From Bacteroidota bacterium (lineage in GTDB: Bacteria; Bacteroidota; Ignavibacteria; Tepidaquicellales; Tepidaquicellaceae), in NCBI GenBank assembly GCA_018266895.1, contig JAFDZQ010000023.1, positions 1-64,000 on the forward strand: DNA of 64,000 bases. The letters run 5' to 3'. Every line of letters begins with the position of its first letter. The stretch's first letter is position 1. Shown one piece after another: positions 55,787 to 64,000 of the stretch. The translations under genes and the position numbers were made by a program. Below the pieces are notes generated by a model, which saw nothing but the letters and a program-made list of their open reading frames with translations, did no database searches and was not told where the DNA came from.

Positions 55787-58700
55787 ATGAATAAACTTAT
55801 ATATATATTTTTAATAATAATTACTGCTCAGTTTGGTTATTCCAAACCAAGGAATGACAATCCTTATAATGCAAAAAACAGCGGCGCATTGATTTTGGAC
55901 AATAATAATCCAAACAGTACGAGTGCTTTTGTAAAACTGCAGGCAAGGTTTGATCCTAACAGAGTAGATACATGGTTTCAGAATACAGGTACATTCAATC
56001 AGGATATAAGAACAAACAATACTCCCGGATTTATGTGGCCAGCCGGTTCATCGCGGTTTGCTATATTTACTTCCGGACTTTCCATCGGATGTTATTATAA
56101 CGGAGCAATAAGACAGGCAGCAGCATCTTATGCAGGTGAGTATGCTCCGGGATATATTGATGAAAATGGTGTCGTAAAAACAGATTCCAGATTCAGAATA
56201 TACAAAATTAAAGCCGGTGATAATGCAACTAACAGTGCGGATTATGCCGCGTGGGGTGATATGGTTCCTTTCGGAGCGCCTTATGTAGATGTCAATAATG
56301 ACGGTATTTACACTCCCGGGATAGATATTCCGGGAATTAAAGATGCCGAGCAAACTTTGTTTTTATGTATGACTGACGGATTTCCTGAAAGACATGCTGT
56401 CGGAGAAGGATTTGGAGGGGGAACTCCTCCAATAAATGCAGAAATTCATCTGACTTTATGGGGTTACAACACACAGGGACTTGAAGACCTTCAGTTTGTC
56501 AACTGGGTCGTAATCAACAAGTCAAATACAACATGGGAAAGGACTTTCTTCAGCGTTGTAGTAGATCCTGATTTAGGAGATGCAACTGATGATTATATTG
56601 GCTGTGATACATCAGCAATTTCGGGAAATAAAAATATGGCATTTTGTTATAATGCGGATAATATTGACGGAAGCGGTACTCCGCCATCTTACGGACAATC
56701 ACCACCGGCTTCCGGAATGGATTTTTTCCAGAGTCCGATAATCAGAACAAGTAATCCGAATGATTCGGTCTCATATTATTTCCCTCCGGGTTCATCAAAC
56801 AGAGTTACGAAACAAGGAAAAGAAATTGGTTTATCTTCATTTGTATATTTTACAAATACTGGTTCGGGCGGAGCTCAGTGTGAGCAGGATCCCGGTTCAC
56901 CTTTAGAAGCATACAGATATCAGACAGGTATTAAAAAAGACGGTACCCCATGGTTATATCCGGGCACGCTGCAGCCGACAAAATTCTGCTATCCCGGAGA
57001 TCCGGAAAGATTTACCGGCTGGTCTGAAAGAGGAACAAACGGTGTCTCAAATTTAGCAGTAGTTAAAAACTGCGGCGGAGCGATAACAGGAACTCCTGAA
57101 GTAAGCCCTCCCGGAGACAGAAGATTTATTTTTAATTCCGGAGATTCAACATTCAATGTTGCTCCCGGAGATACACAGGTAATAGTTTTAGGACAATTTG
57201 TAGCAAAGGGTACAAGCAACTTAAATTCAGTTACACAGTTAAAAAGAGTTGATGCTACTGCACAGTCACTTTACAATTCCAACTTTGCAGTAAATCCTCC
57301 TCCTCCGTCACCGGATGTAACAGTAAGTATAGGTGCACAAAACAGCGAACTTGGACACGCGAATATTTCATTTGCATGGGGAGACAGATCAGAATCATAT
57401 TTAATATGGGACTCATTACTTCAGCCAAGAAGCGATACAAGCTTTCTGAAGTTTGAAGGATATGAGATTTATGAAATCAGAAGATCTGCGGTTAATATTC
57501 CTGATTTCAATGATCCTGCAAGCATTAACAATAATATAAAGTTACTTCAGATATACGACAGAATTGATACGGTTGGTATTATTATTGACACTTTACCTAC
57601 CGGAATAAGCGTGAATGGCGTACCTCAGTACGGAAATTTCCCGGTAGTTCCTTATTATACAGCTCCTATACCTAATGGATTTCCAAACACCGGAATTTTC
57701 AGGAATTATCTGGTTACTCAGACTGCATTCCCTGAAGAAAACGGTGGAAGTACGAATCTAATTTACGGAAACACATATAAATTTGCAATTGTATCTTATG
57801 CTTACAGAACAAATCCAAAGCAAAAGACAGACAGAAAAGTTGTAAGAAGTCCGTTCATTTCCGCAATAAGAACCATAATTCCTCAGTCACCTGTTGCCGG
57901 AAGTGAATTCTCCATCAAAAACGGAGATACATTAAACACAAACAGAAGAGATTTGGGAGTAATGCCAATAGTAAAAAATCAGGATCTTCTGAAGACTGCT
58001 CTTTACAGAATTAATTTTAATGCTCCTGATACTACTTACAGTATTTTAAGATCTGAAAACAGCGGAGTTTCATATGATACACTGAGTAAGGCGAATAAAT
58101 ACATTAAATCATCACTGGGAACGACATTCCCCGATGATTCGTCAAAAATTATAGACGGAGTATTAATCAAGGTTCAGAAAATTCTTAATACCGGTGTTAT
58201 CAGAGATTTAGATACTCCAAGAGACAGTACTCAGGCAAAACTTCAGGGATGGCAATATGAACCTGCATCAAATGTATATTTAAAAGGTGTGGATACACTC
58301 GGAGGATACGCAACTCAGAGACCATATCAGAACAAGAGTATGAGTCTTTCATATCCTAATGCCAACACTTTCAGCGGTACCGGAACAACTATAACTCCGG
58401 AAAGACTGAAAAAAGTTGTAATTGAGTTTTCAGACGAAAACAGCGGACAAATGGCTTACAGATATGTAAATAATACAATTTTCCCGCCGGTTGATCCGTC
58501 ATTTGCTCCTTATATTATTTCTACCGGACCGGCTTTCAGATATCAGGATATGAGAAGAGTGCCGTTTAAGGTTTATGAAGTTATCGATGCAGGTGACAGT
58601 CTTGCAACACCCGTAAAAAGACAGGTTAACTGTGCATTCCTTGAAAATAATGATTCATTATTTGCAACTGTGAACGGAGTAAGTGTCGAAGTAGGAAGAG

Positions 58701-59341
58701 GTAAAGTAAATGGTAAGTGGGATCCGACAACATACAGAACAGGCGGACTCGAAATATTGTATATTTTTGCTTCAGATTACAGCGAAACAGAGAATACATT
58801 TTATACCTCAAAGAACCTGAGAACTAACCAAAATCAATTTGATATAACTTATGTCTGGAATCCAAAGAGAATTAACAATTCAATGGACTTTAAGTCAGGT
58901 GATAAATTTACAATTTATCCGTACACAGTCACCAGACCTGTACAGTACACAGGCGTTCCCTTATTTTATGAATTTAAAACCACTGCACCTATAGTAGGAA
59001 ACAATGAACTTGCAAAATCAAAAGGTGATCTGGATAAAATCAGGGCAGTTCCTAATCCTTTCTATGGTTTCAGCGATATTCAGAGAAATGCTTCTGACAG
59101 AAATATTACTTTCAGAAGATTACCAAAAGTATGTAACATAAAAATATACACGTTAAGCGGAGATTTCATCAGAAAGCTCGAGAAAAACAATGATGAATCT
59201 ACATTAACCTGGGATATAAAAAATCTCGAAGCCGTACCTATTGCTTCCGGTATGTACATTGCTTTAATAGAAGCACCGGGTATTGGGGAAAAAATAATTA
59301 AACTTGCAATATTTACATCTGAAGAAAGGATAGGTTTCTAA
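55787..59341 (+). CDS. Very large secreted protein with T9SS-like C-terminus
   Basis: A 1184-residue exported protein of no family I can name. A signal peptide occupies residues about 1-19. The body is beta-rich with blocks such as V-V-D-P-D-L-G-D-A-T-D-D-Y-I-G-C-D and D-V-N-N-D-G-I-Y-T-P-G-I-D. The end resembles a T9SS sorting domain (A-V-P-N-P-F-Y-G and a G-M-Y-I-A-L strand), though the last residues are G-F rather than basic. It lies between the TonB receptor and the PorV-like gene, which supports an outer-surface role. Confidence 0.7.
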   Translation: MNKLIYIFLIIITAQFGYSKPRNDNPYNAKNSGALILDNNNPNSTSAFVKLQARFDPNRVDTWFQNTGTFNQDIRTNNTPGFMWPAGSSRFAIFTSGLSIGCYYNGAIRQAAASYAGEYAPGYIDENGVVKTDSRFRIYKIKAGDNATNSADYAAWGDMVPFGAPYVDVNNDGIYTPGIDIPGIKDAEQTLFLCMTDGFPERHAVGEGFGGGTPPINAEIHLTLWGYNTQGLEDLQFVNWVVINKSNTTWERTFFSVVVDPDLGDATDDYIGCDTSAISGNKNMAFCYNADNIDGSGTPPSYGQSPPASGMDFFQSPIIRTSNPNDSVSYYFPPGSSNRVTKQGKEIGLSSFVYFTNTGSGGAQCEQDPGSPLEAYRYQTGIKKDGTPWLYPGTLQPTKFCYPGDPERFTGWSERGTNGVSNLAVVKNCGGAITGTPEVSPPGDRRFIFNSGDSTFNVAPGDTQVIVLGQFVAKGTSNLNSVTQLKRVDATAQSLYNSNFAVNPPPPSPDVTVSIGAQNSELGHANISFAWGDRSESYLIWDSLLQPRSDTSFLKFEGYEIYEIRRSAVNIPDFNDPASINNNIKLLQIYDRIDTVGIIIDTLPTGISVNGVPQYGNFPVVPYYTAPIPNGFPNTGIFRNYLVTQTAFPEENGGSTNLIYGNTYKFAIVSYAYRTNPKQKTDRKVVRSPFISAIRTIIPQSPVAGSEFSIKNGDTLNTNRRDLGVMPIVKNQDLLKTALYRINFNAPDTTYSILRSENSGVSYDTLSKANKYIKSSLGTTFPDDSSKIIDGVLIKVQKILNTGVIRDLDTPRDSTQAKLQGWQYEPASNVYLKGVDTLGGYATQRPYQNKSMSLSYPNANTFSGTGTTITPERLKKVVIEFSDENSGQMAYRYVNNTIFPPVDPSFAPYIISTGPAFRYQDMRRVPFKVYEVIDAGDSLATPVKRQVNCAFLENNDSLFATVNGVSVEVGRGKVNGKWDPTTYRTGGLEILYIFASDYSETENTFYTSKNLRTNQNQFDITYVWNPKRINNSMDFKSGDKFTIYPYTVTRPVQYTGVPLFYEFKTTAPIVGNNELAKSKGDLDKIRAVPNPFYGFSDIQRNASDRNITFRRLPKVCNIKIYTLSGDFIRKLEKNNDESTLTWDIKNLEAVPIASGMYIALIEAPGIGEKIIKLAIFTSEERIGF

Positions 59342-59348
59342 TATTTCT

Positions 59349-59378
59349 GAGATCCGGGTTTTTTACAGCCCGGATCTC
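59349..59378 (+). promoter_or_regulatory. GC-rich hairpin upstream of the PorV-like gene
   Basis: GAGATCCGGG (59349-59358) pairs perfectly with CCCGGATCTC (59369-59378) around a 10-nt loop. There is no T-run after it, so it is not a simple terminator; it may protect an mRNA end or mark a processing site. Confidence 0.5.
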
Positions 59379-59403
59379 TAACTTAAAATAAGGAGAATTT
59401 AAA

Positions 59404-60429
59404 ATGCTTAAAAAATATATACTAATATTAATTGTAACATTATTTGTTTCATCATTGTCATATTCAGGACCGAGGAATAAACTTGGTCTGAATGCAGCTG
59501 ATGAACTTCTGATTCCTGTAGGCTCTATTGGAACATCTTTACAGGGATCCAATCTTGCAAGCACTACCGGTATTGAATCAATGTACTGGAATCCTGCAGG
59601 ACTCGCAAAGATTAATTCAAAAACCGGCGAGGCAATGTTTTCTTATATGAATTATGTTGCTGATATGAGCGTTCAGTATGCAGGCGGCGCAGTAAAAATC
59701 GGTAATATGGGCGTCTTGGGATTTTCGATCAAGAATCTGAATTTCGGAGATCCTGAACTTGTAACAACTGTTTTTGCTCCTGAAGGTACCGGCGAAACAT
59801 TCAGTCCGACTTATATAATCGGAAATTTAAGTTTTGCCCGTGCTATGACTGATAAAATTAATTTTGGCACAAATATAAAATACATCAGCGAGAATATCGC
59901 CAATGTAAGTTCAAACAGTTTTGCTTTCGACTTCGGACTGCAGTATATTGCCGGTCAAAGCGGAATAAGATTCGGTATAGCTTTAAAGAACCTTGGACCA
60001 AGAATGAAATTTGACGGACCGGGACTTGACAGGACATTTGTGGAAAACGGAGTTAATGTCGTAAGAAGAGTTACTCTTCAGGAATTTGAATTACCTACAA
60101 ATCTTGAAATCGGCTTGTCATATAAAGCCAATTTAAATAAAAATAATTTCCTGAATCTGTCAACAACATTCCAGAATTCGTCTTATGCCAGTGATGAATA
60201 TAAATTCGGTCTTGAATACAATTATAACAATTACCTGTTTTTAAGAGGTGCTTTAAAAGTTCTGCCTGATAAGGAAAAAGATGAATCATTATTCGGTCCT
60301 TCATTCGGAATCGGGTTGAGATACCCGGTTGGCGGAGTTAATATAGGATTTGACTATGCATACAGAGTTGTAGATCAGTCATCTTTTAATTCTACAAACC
60401 AGTTTTTTACTTTCAATCTGGGTTTTTAG
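59404..60429 (+). CDS. PorV/PorQ-like outer membrane protein
   Basis: A 341-residue beta-barrel protein. The signal peptide is at residues about 1-20. The family block S-L-Q-G-S-N-L-A-S-T-T-G-I-E-S-M-Y-W-N-P-A-G-L-A is very clear. PorV relatives help T9SS cargo reach and attach to the cell surface; PorQ has a related role. The C-terminus is N-L-G-F, a barrel-type end. An AAGGAG site precedes the start. It follows a large secreted-protein gene and is followed by a terminator. Confidence 0.82.
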   Translation: MLKKYILILIVTLFVSSLSYSGPRNKLGLNAADELLIPVGSIGTSLQGSNLASTTGIESMYWNPAGLAKINSKTGEAMFSYMNYVADMSVQYAGGAVKIGNMGVLGFSIKNLNFGDPELVTTVFAPEGTGETFSPTYIIGNLSFARAMTDKINFGTNIKYISENIANVSSNSFAFDFGLQYIAGQSGIRFGIALKNLGPRMKFDGPGLDRTFVENGVNVVRRVTLQEFELPTNLEIGLSYKANLNKNNFLNLSTTFQNSSYASDEYKFGLEYNYNNYLFLRGALKVLPDKEKDESLFGPSFGIGLRYPVGGVNIGFDYAYRVVDQSSFNSTNQFFTFNLGF

Positions 60430-60452
60430 GTAGAAAATTTTTATCTTAAATT

Positions 60453-60488
60453 AAAAAAGGTAATTCTTATAAAAGAATTGCCTTTTTT
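60453..60488 (+). terminator. Intrinsic terminator after the PorV-like gene
   Basis: A 16-bp stem (60453-60468 with 60473-60488, one G-U pair) closes a 4-nt loop and ends in a T-run followed by more T. It would end the receptor-PorV transcript before the GWxTD gene. Confidence 0.85.
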
Positions 60489-60512
60489 TATTTTTTTAAA
60501 TTTCAATAATCT

Positions 60513-61895
60513 ATGATCATGAAAATAATAAGATGGTTTTTAATAATAGCAGCTTTTATAACATTCAGATCTGAAAAAGTATTTTGTGAAGATTCATTCC
60601 AGTTTAATTCTGATTATGCAGTATATAAAGGAAGTGATAATAAGGCTTTATTGGAAATTTATTATTCGTTTTACATGAAGTCGCTTAAATATAGTTTTGA
60701 AAAAGGCGAATATAATGCAGTTGTAATCATAGGAATAAAAATTTCCGATAAAAGCGGAAATAATGTTAAGTTTGATCAGCAATACAACAGCAGTTCAACA
60801 GTGAAAGATACTTCCGGGCAGGAATTAAAGAAAAATTTAATCGGTCAGCTTAATGTCTCAATACAGGACGGGGAATATTTACTCGAGATAACGGGGACTG
60901 ATTCAAAAAACATTAATCATTCGGATACGCTTAAATATATTTTAAATATACAGGAAAACATAAGTGAAACAACCATGAGCGATGTGGAAATTGCTTCGGA
61001 CATAAGAAAATCCGGTGACCAGCAGAACAGTTTTTATAAAAATACTCTTTTAGTAATTCCAAATCCTCCCGCTCTATTCGGAAACAATCTGAAAATAATT
61101 TATTTTTATTTTGAATTATACAACCTCAGCCCTGACAGCAGTTACACAGTTCAGAAAAGAATTTATGACATCAACAGGAATTTAATAATTAATTCGGATA
61201 AAAATATCAAACCCGGCAGCAGATCTCTCGCAGAATACGGAACTATCGGAATAGATACTCTGCATTCAGGCATTTACTTTCTGGAAGTATTACTTGAGAA
61301 TCAAAACGGTAAAGTATTTTCTTCAAAAGAAAAAAAAATATTTGTATATAACCTGAATGACAATAAGACAAACATCTCCGGCAATGCATCATCCCAGAAT
61401 TATCTTACCAGCGGATATTCTCAGATGAAAGAAGAAGATCTTGACAGGGAGTTTGATCTTTCTGTCTACATAAGATCTGATTTCGAAACAAAAAGTTTTA
61501 AGAATCTGAGTAAGCTTGAAGATAAAAGGAAATTTATGTTTGAATTCTGGAAAGCAAGGGATAATAATCCCGCAACACCCGTAAATGAATACAAAATGAA
61601 TTATTTTAAAAAAATAAACGAAGCAAATAAGAGTTTTAAAGAATCATACAGAGAAGGATGGAAAACAGACAGAGGCAGGATCTATGTCACTTACGGCAAG
61701 CCGGATGACATTGAAAGATTTCCTTACCAGATAAGTTCAAAGAGTTATGAAATCTGGAATTATAACTCATTAGAAGGAGGCGCTAAATGCGTTTTTATCG
61801 AAAAGGAACAGTCTACGGGAATTTATGATCTGGTTCACAGTACATTAAGAGACGAACTGAGAAACAATGACTGGGAAAAAGAATTAAAAAACTGA
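60513..61895 (+). CDS. GWxTD domain-containing exported protein
   Basis: A 460-residue protein with an N-terminal signal segment (about residues 3-24). Residues about 375-420 contain the naming motif as G-W-K-T-D-R-G-R-I-Y-V-T-Y-G-K-P-D-D. The function of the GWxTD domain is unknown; it is common in Bacteroidota-Chlorobi relatives and often encoded close to envelope proteins. ATG codons at 60513 and 60519 are both possible starts. YbbR and CPBP-like genes follow with little space. Confidence 0.8.
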   Translation: MIMKIIRWFLIIAAFITFRSEKVFCEDSFQFNSDYAVYKGSDNKALLEIYYSFYMKSLKYSFEKGEYNAVVIIGIKISDKSGNNVKFDQQYNSSSTVKDTSGQELKKNLIGQLNVSIQDGEYLLEITGTDSKNINHSDTLKYILNIQENISETTMSDVEIASDIRKSGDQQNSFYKNTLLVIPNPPALFGNNLKIIYFYFELYNLSPDSSYTVQKRIYDINRNLIINSDKNIKPGSRSLAEYGTIGIDTLHSGIYFLEVLLENQNGKVFSSKEKKIFVYNLNDNKTNISGNASSQNYLTSGYSQMKEEDLDREFDLSVYIRSDFETKSFKNLSKLEDKRKFMFEFWKARDNNPATPVNEYKMNYFKKINEANKSFKESYREGWKTDRGRIYVTYGKPDDIERFPYQISSKSYEIWNYNSLEGGAKCVFIEKEQSTGIYDLVHSTLRDELRNNDWEKELKN

Positions 61896-61905
61896 TTCCG
61901 TCTTA

Positions 61906-62826
61906 GTGCAAAAAAACTACTTAATATTAATTTTCTCATTTATTTTCGGACTGGCTTTGTGGCTGTACATTAATTTAAACTCAAACTACTCTGTTGATCT
62001 GATTATTCCGGTGGAAGTACAGTCTTCAAAATCACAGGCGCTTTCTGAGGAAATTCCGAATTCTATAGACGTTACCGTGAGAGGCAAAGGTTGGGATCTG
62101 ATAAGTCTGCTGATTTCAAAAGATCTGAAGTATTCTCTGGATATTTCCAAATTAAAAAAAGATACAAGAATCATTTCAGAACAATTCGTCAGTGAAAGAC
62201 TGAATCTTCAGCCGAATGTATCAGTAATAAAAATAAATCCTGATACGATCAGCATTAGTTTTGATAAAGTATCCTCTAAAATCATACCTGTAAAAAATAA
62301 TATTGTAGTCAATCTGAAAGACGGATACAGCATAATAGGAAATCCGGTCTTTACTCCTGATTCAGTCATTATACAGGGCTCTTCATATCTTGTTAACAGA
62401 ATAAAGGCAGTTCCGACTGAAACAAAATACTTCAACAATGTAAACTCCGATATTTCGGGGACGATCAGATTAAAAGACACACTTTCAAATATCATAAAGA
62501 TTGATCCTCGTCAGATAAGCTATTATTACAAAGTGGAGCTGTCCGCCGAAAAAAGTTTTGATGATGTAGCGGTGAATATAGAAAATATTCCGGATGATAA
62601 AGAGGTTCTTCTTATACCGCCAAGAGTCAGTTTGTCTGTAAGAGGCGGAGTTGAACAGCTTTCTCAGATATCCGCGTCCGATATAAAAGTGAGCGTGGAA
62701 TTCAATATTATAGAAGGGGACACACTCGGGTTTATTATTCCGAATGTAAATATTCCGGATGAATTAAATTTACTGAAAATAGAACCTCAAAAGCTTCAGT
62801 ATATAATTAAGAAAAAATTGCAATGA
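61906..62826 (+). CDS. YbbR-domain protein (CdaR-like)
   Basis: A 306-residue protein with an N-terminal membrane anchor (residues about 5-22) and tandem YbbR-type beta domains outside the membrane. The first has I-D-V-T-V-R-G-K-G-W-D-L; a later one S-V-I-I-Q-G-S-S-Y. In Firmicutes CdaR regulates the diadenylate cyclase CdaA and sits next to it. No cdaA lies in this window, so the role here is inferred only from the family. The start is GTG. The next gene overlaps its stop by 4 bp. Confidence 0.75.
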   Translation: MQKNYLILIFSFIFGLALWLYINLNSNYSVDLIIPVEVQSSKSQALSEEIPNSIDVTVRGKGWDLISLLISKDLKYSLDISKLKKDTRIISEQFVSERLNLQPNVSVIKINPDTISISFDKVSSKIIPVKNNIVVNLKDGYSIIGNPVFTPDSVIIQGSSYLVNRIKAVPTETKYFNNVNSDISGTIRLKDTLSNIIKIDPRQISYYYKVELSAEKSFDDVAVNIENIPDDKEVLLIPPRVSLSVRGGVEQLSQISASDIKVSVEFNIIEGDTLGFIIPNVNIPDELNLLKIEPQKLQYIIKKKLQ

Positions 62827-63599
62827 CAAATCTGCTTAATTATATATCCGTTGAAATTAAAGCACTGATCACCGAAGTAAGAAAACTGGACTTCAAAATA
62901 TCTTATATATTCCTGTCAGTAGCTATCATTACTTTTCTTTCTATTGTGATTGCTTCTCCGAATTTCTATTACGAAAACTTCAGCCGGGACAGATTTTTCT
63001 CCCGGATATACTGGTTTCTGACAGACGGATCTTTAATGTTTATCCTTCCCGTCCTTTCAGTGAAATTTATTTTCCGGGAAAAACTTTCCTCATACGGTTT
63101 TACACTTGGAGATAAAAAATTCGGAATAATAACTTCATTAATATTTCTTACTGTAATGTTCATAACTGTCTGGTTTGTTTCCGGATCCCAGACTTTTGCT
63201 TCTACTTATCCTCAGGGAGGGTCAAAGGTAAAAGAAAATTTTACTGTATTTTTTATTTATGAATTATGCGTTCTTGTATATATGCTCGGATGGGAATTTT
63301 TCTGGAGAGGTTATATGCTGTTCGGTTTAAAGGAGAAATTCGGTTATTACACTGTTTTTATTCAGATGATACCTTTCTTTATTTTACACAAAGGCAAGCC
63401 GGAGATTGAACTGTTTGCATCCATTTTTGCCGGTCTTATACTCGGGATCCAGGCACTGAGAAGCCGTTCATTTATTTACAGCTGGATCCTTCACTGGGTT
63501 GTTATGCTATTTATAGACGGTGTCTCCACATTAAGATCCCTCAGCAATAATTACGGAACCGGAGTAACCGATTTTTACAATTTATTTTTTAGATTTTAA
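62823..63599 (+). CDS. CPBP-like intramembrane protein
   Basis: A 258-residue polytopic membrane protein (about 6-7 helices) resembling CAAX-protease/bacteriocin-processing (CPBP) proteins. The first signature (normally E-E-x-x-x-R) reads W-E-F-F-W-R, and F-x-x-x-H occurs as F-F-I-L-H. The usual H-x-x-x-N of motif 3 is H-W-V-V-M. Two conserved positions differ, so proteolysis is uncertain. The ATG overlaps the YbbR-gene stop (ATGA), so the two are coupled. Confidence 0.65.
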   Translation: MTNLLNYISVEIKALITEVRKLDFKISYIFLSVAIITFLSIVIASPNFYYENFSRDRFFSRIYWFLTDGSLMFILPVLSVKFIFREKLSSYGFTLGDKKFGIITSLIFLTVMFITVWFVSGSQTFASTYPQGGSKVKENFTVFFIYELCVLVYMLGWEFFWRGYMLFGLKEKFGYYTVFIQMIPFFILHKGKPEIELFASIFAGLILGIQALRSRSFIYSWILHWVVMLFIDGVSTLRSLSNNYGTGVTDFYNLFFRF

Positions 63600-63637
63600 T
63601 GATATTTAAATCTGGAAATTAATTTGTCCGGTTTTTT

Positions 63638-63772
63638 AACAGCTGTAATTAATATTCAACTGCTTGTCCTTCAACTGCTCTGTATTATTTAATTCAGGGA
63701 ATTACAGCACTTTCATCACAAGTATTTTATAATGATATCTTTATAAATGTTTTGTACGGAACAGCTGTAATT
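63638..63772. repeat. Repeated and inverted 9-13-nt elements upstream of pdxJ
   Basis: AACAGCTGTAATT occurs at 63638-63650 and 63760-63772. Its inverted core AATTACAGC lies between them (about 63700-63708). The middle copy can pair with either outer copy, so two alternative hairpins are possible in a leader RNA. No known riboswitch class was recognised. Confidence 0.45.
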
Positions 63773-63844
63773 TAATTATCGATTTTTATTTAGAACCGTA
63801 TTAAGTATTTTAGAGAAACCTTTTATAACACAAATTATCTCATT

Positions 63845-64000
63845 ATGAAATTAGCTGTAAACATCGACCATGTTGCAACTTTAAGGGAAGCAAGAGGAGA
63901 AAATGAACCTGATCCGGTTGCAGCTGCGGTTGTATGCGAACTTGCAGGTGCAGAGGGCATTGTTTGCCATCTCAGGGAAGACAGAAGGCATATTAATGAC
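63845..64000 (+). CDS. pdxJ: Pyridoxine 5'-phosphate synthase PdxJ (5' part)
   Basis: The last 52 codons in the window read [18 protein letters not shown] and then [10 protein letters not shown], the start of PdxJ, which makes PNP from 1-deoxyxylulose-5-phosphate and 3-amino-1-hydroxyacetone-phosphate. The gene is cut by the window edge. Confidence 0.93.
   Translation, partial: MKLAVNIDHVATLREARGENEPDPVAAAVVCELAGAEGIVCHLREDRRHIND

Noticed and set aside
1-64000. CRISPR arrays or prophage
   Set aside because: No regularly spaced repeats, Cas genes or phage structural genes were seen.

Overview
The window is about 64 kb of low-GC, gene-dense bacterial chromosome. The gene content points to the Bacteroidota/Ignavibacteriota (Chlorobi-Ignavibacteria) side of the tree. 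Secreted proteins end in C-terminal sorting domains of the type IX secretion system (T9SS; for example a Y-P-N-P-F-N-P motif near 52.5 kb). There are also a PorV/PorQ-like outer-membrane protein, a GWxTD-domain lipoprotein-like protein, a TonB-dependent receptor with an N-terminal carboxypeptidase-regulatory-like domain, a PNGase F-like secreted protein and a small Hc1-like protein. This assignment is inferred from protein families; no 16S rRNA gene is present. No phage, insertion sequence or CRISPR array was recognised.

Layout. 0.3-3.3 kb: queuosine gene queF, then nucleotide-sugar genes (UDP-glucuronate decarboxylase; rfbC and rfbA). 3.5-7.5 kb: a small membrane-anchored Ca-loop protein, tRNA-Gly, a decayed hicBA toxin-antitoxin pair, and a serine-biosynthesis operon (fused SerB-SerA, then SerC). 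7.6-12.2 kb, minus strand: ABM-domain protein, threonine aldolase, gyrA, DinB-like protein and tRNA-Ala. 12.3-19.6 kb: mixed housekeeping genes (PPP phosphatase, DCC thiol protein, CbpA-like DnaJ, DUF1737, radC, tRNA-Pro, META lipoprotein) and a large secreted protein with a dockerin-like end. 19.8-30.9 kb: PNGase F-like protein, mgtE, PAP2 phosphatase, then minus-strand hemW, lepB, lepA, Hc1-like, sdhD, sdhC and moxR. 30.9-34.9 kb: three tandem M16 peptidase genes that run into moxR.

35.7-49.2 kb is the ribosomal protein supercluster from rplB to rplQ, including secY, map, infA, rpoA and an embedded tRNA-Gln. It starts abruptly at rplB after an 813-bp non-coding gap; the usual rpsJ-rplC-rplD-rplW head is absent. 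engB and a D-2-hydroxyacid dehydrogenase follow. 51-60.4 kb is a cell-surface region: a BNR-repeat T9SS cargo with a clear promoter, then TonB-dependent receptor, a 1184-residue secreted protein and a PorV-like porin. 60.5-63.6 kb holds GWxTD, YbbR-domain and CPBP-like genes, and the window ends in the 5' part of pdxJ.

The strongest leads are the surface locus at 52.9-61.9 kb, the truncated ribosomal cluster with its embedded tRNA and internal hairpin, the SerB-SerA fusion, the M16-M16-M16-MoxR operon, and frequent TTG start codons even in ribosomal protein genes.
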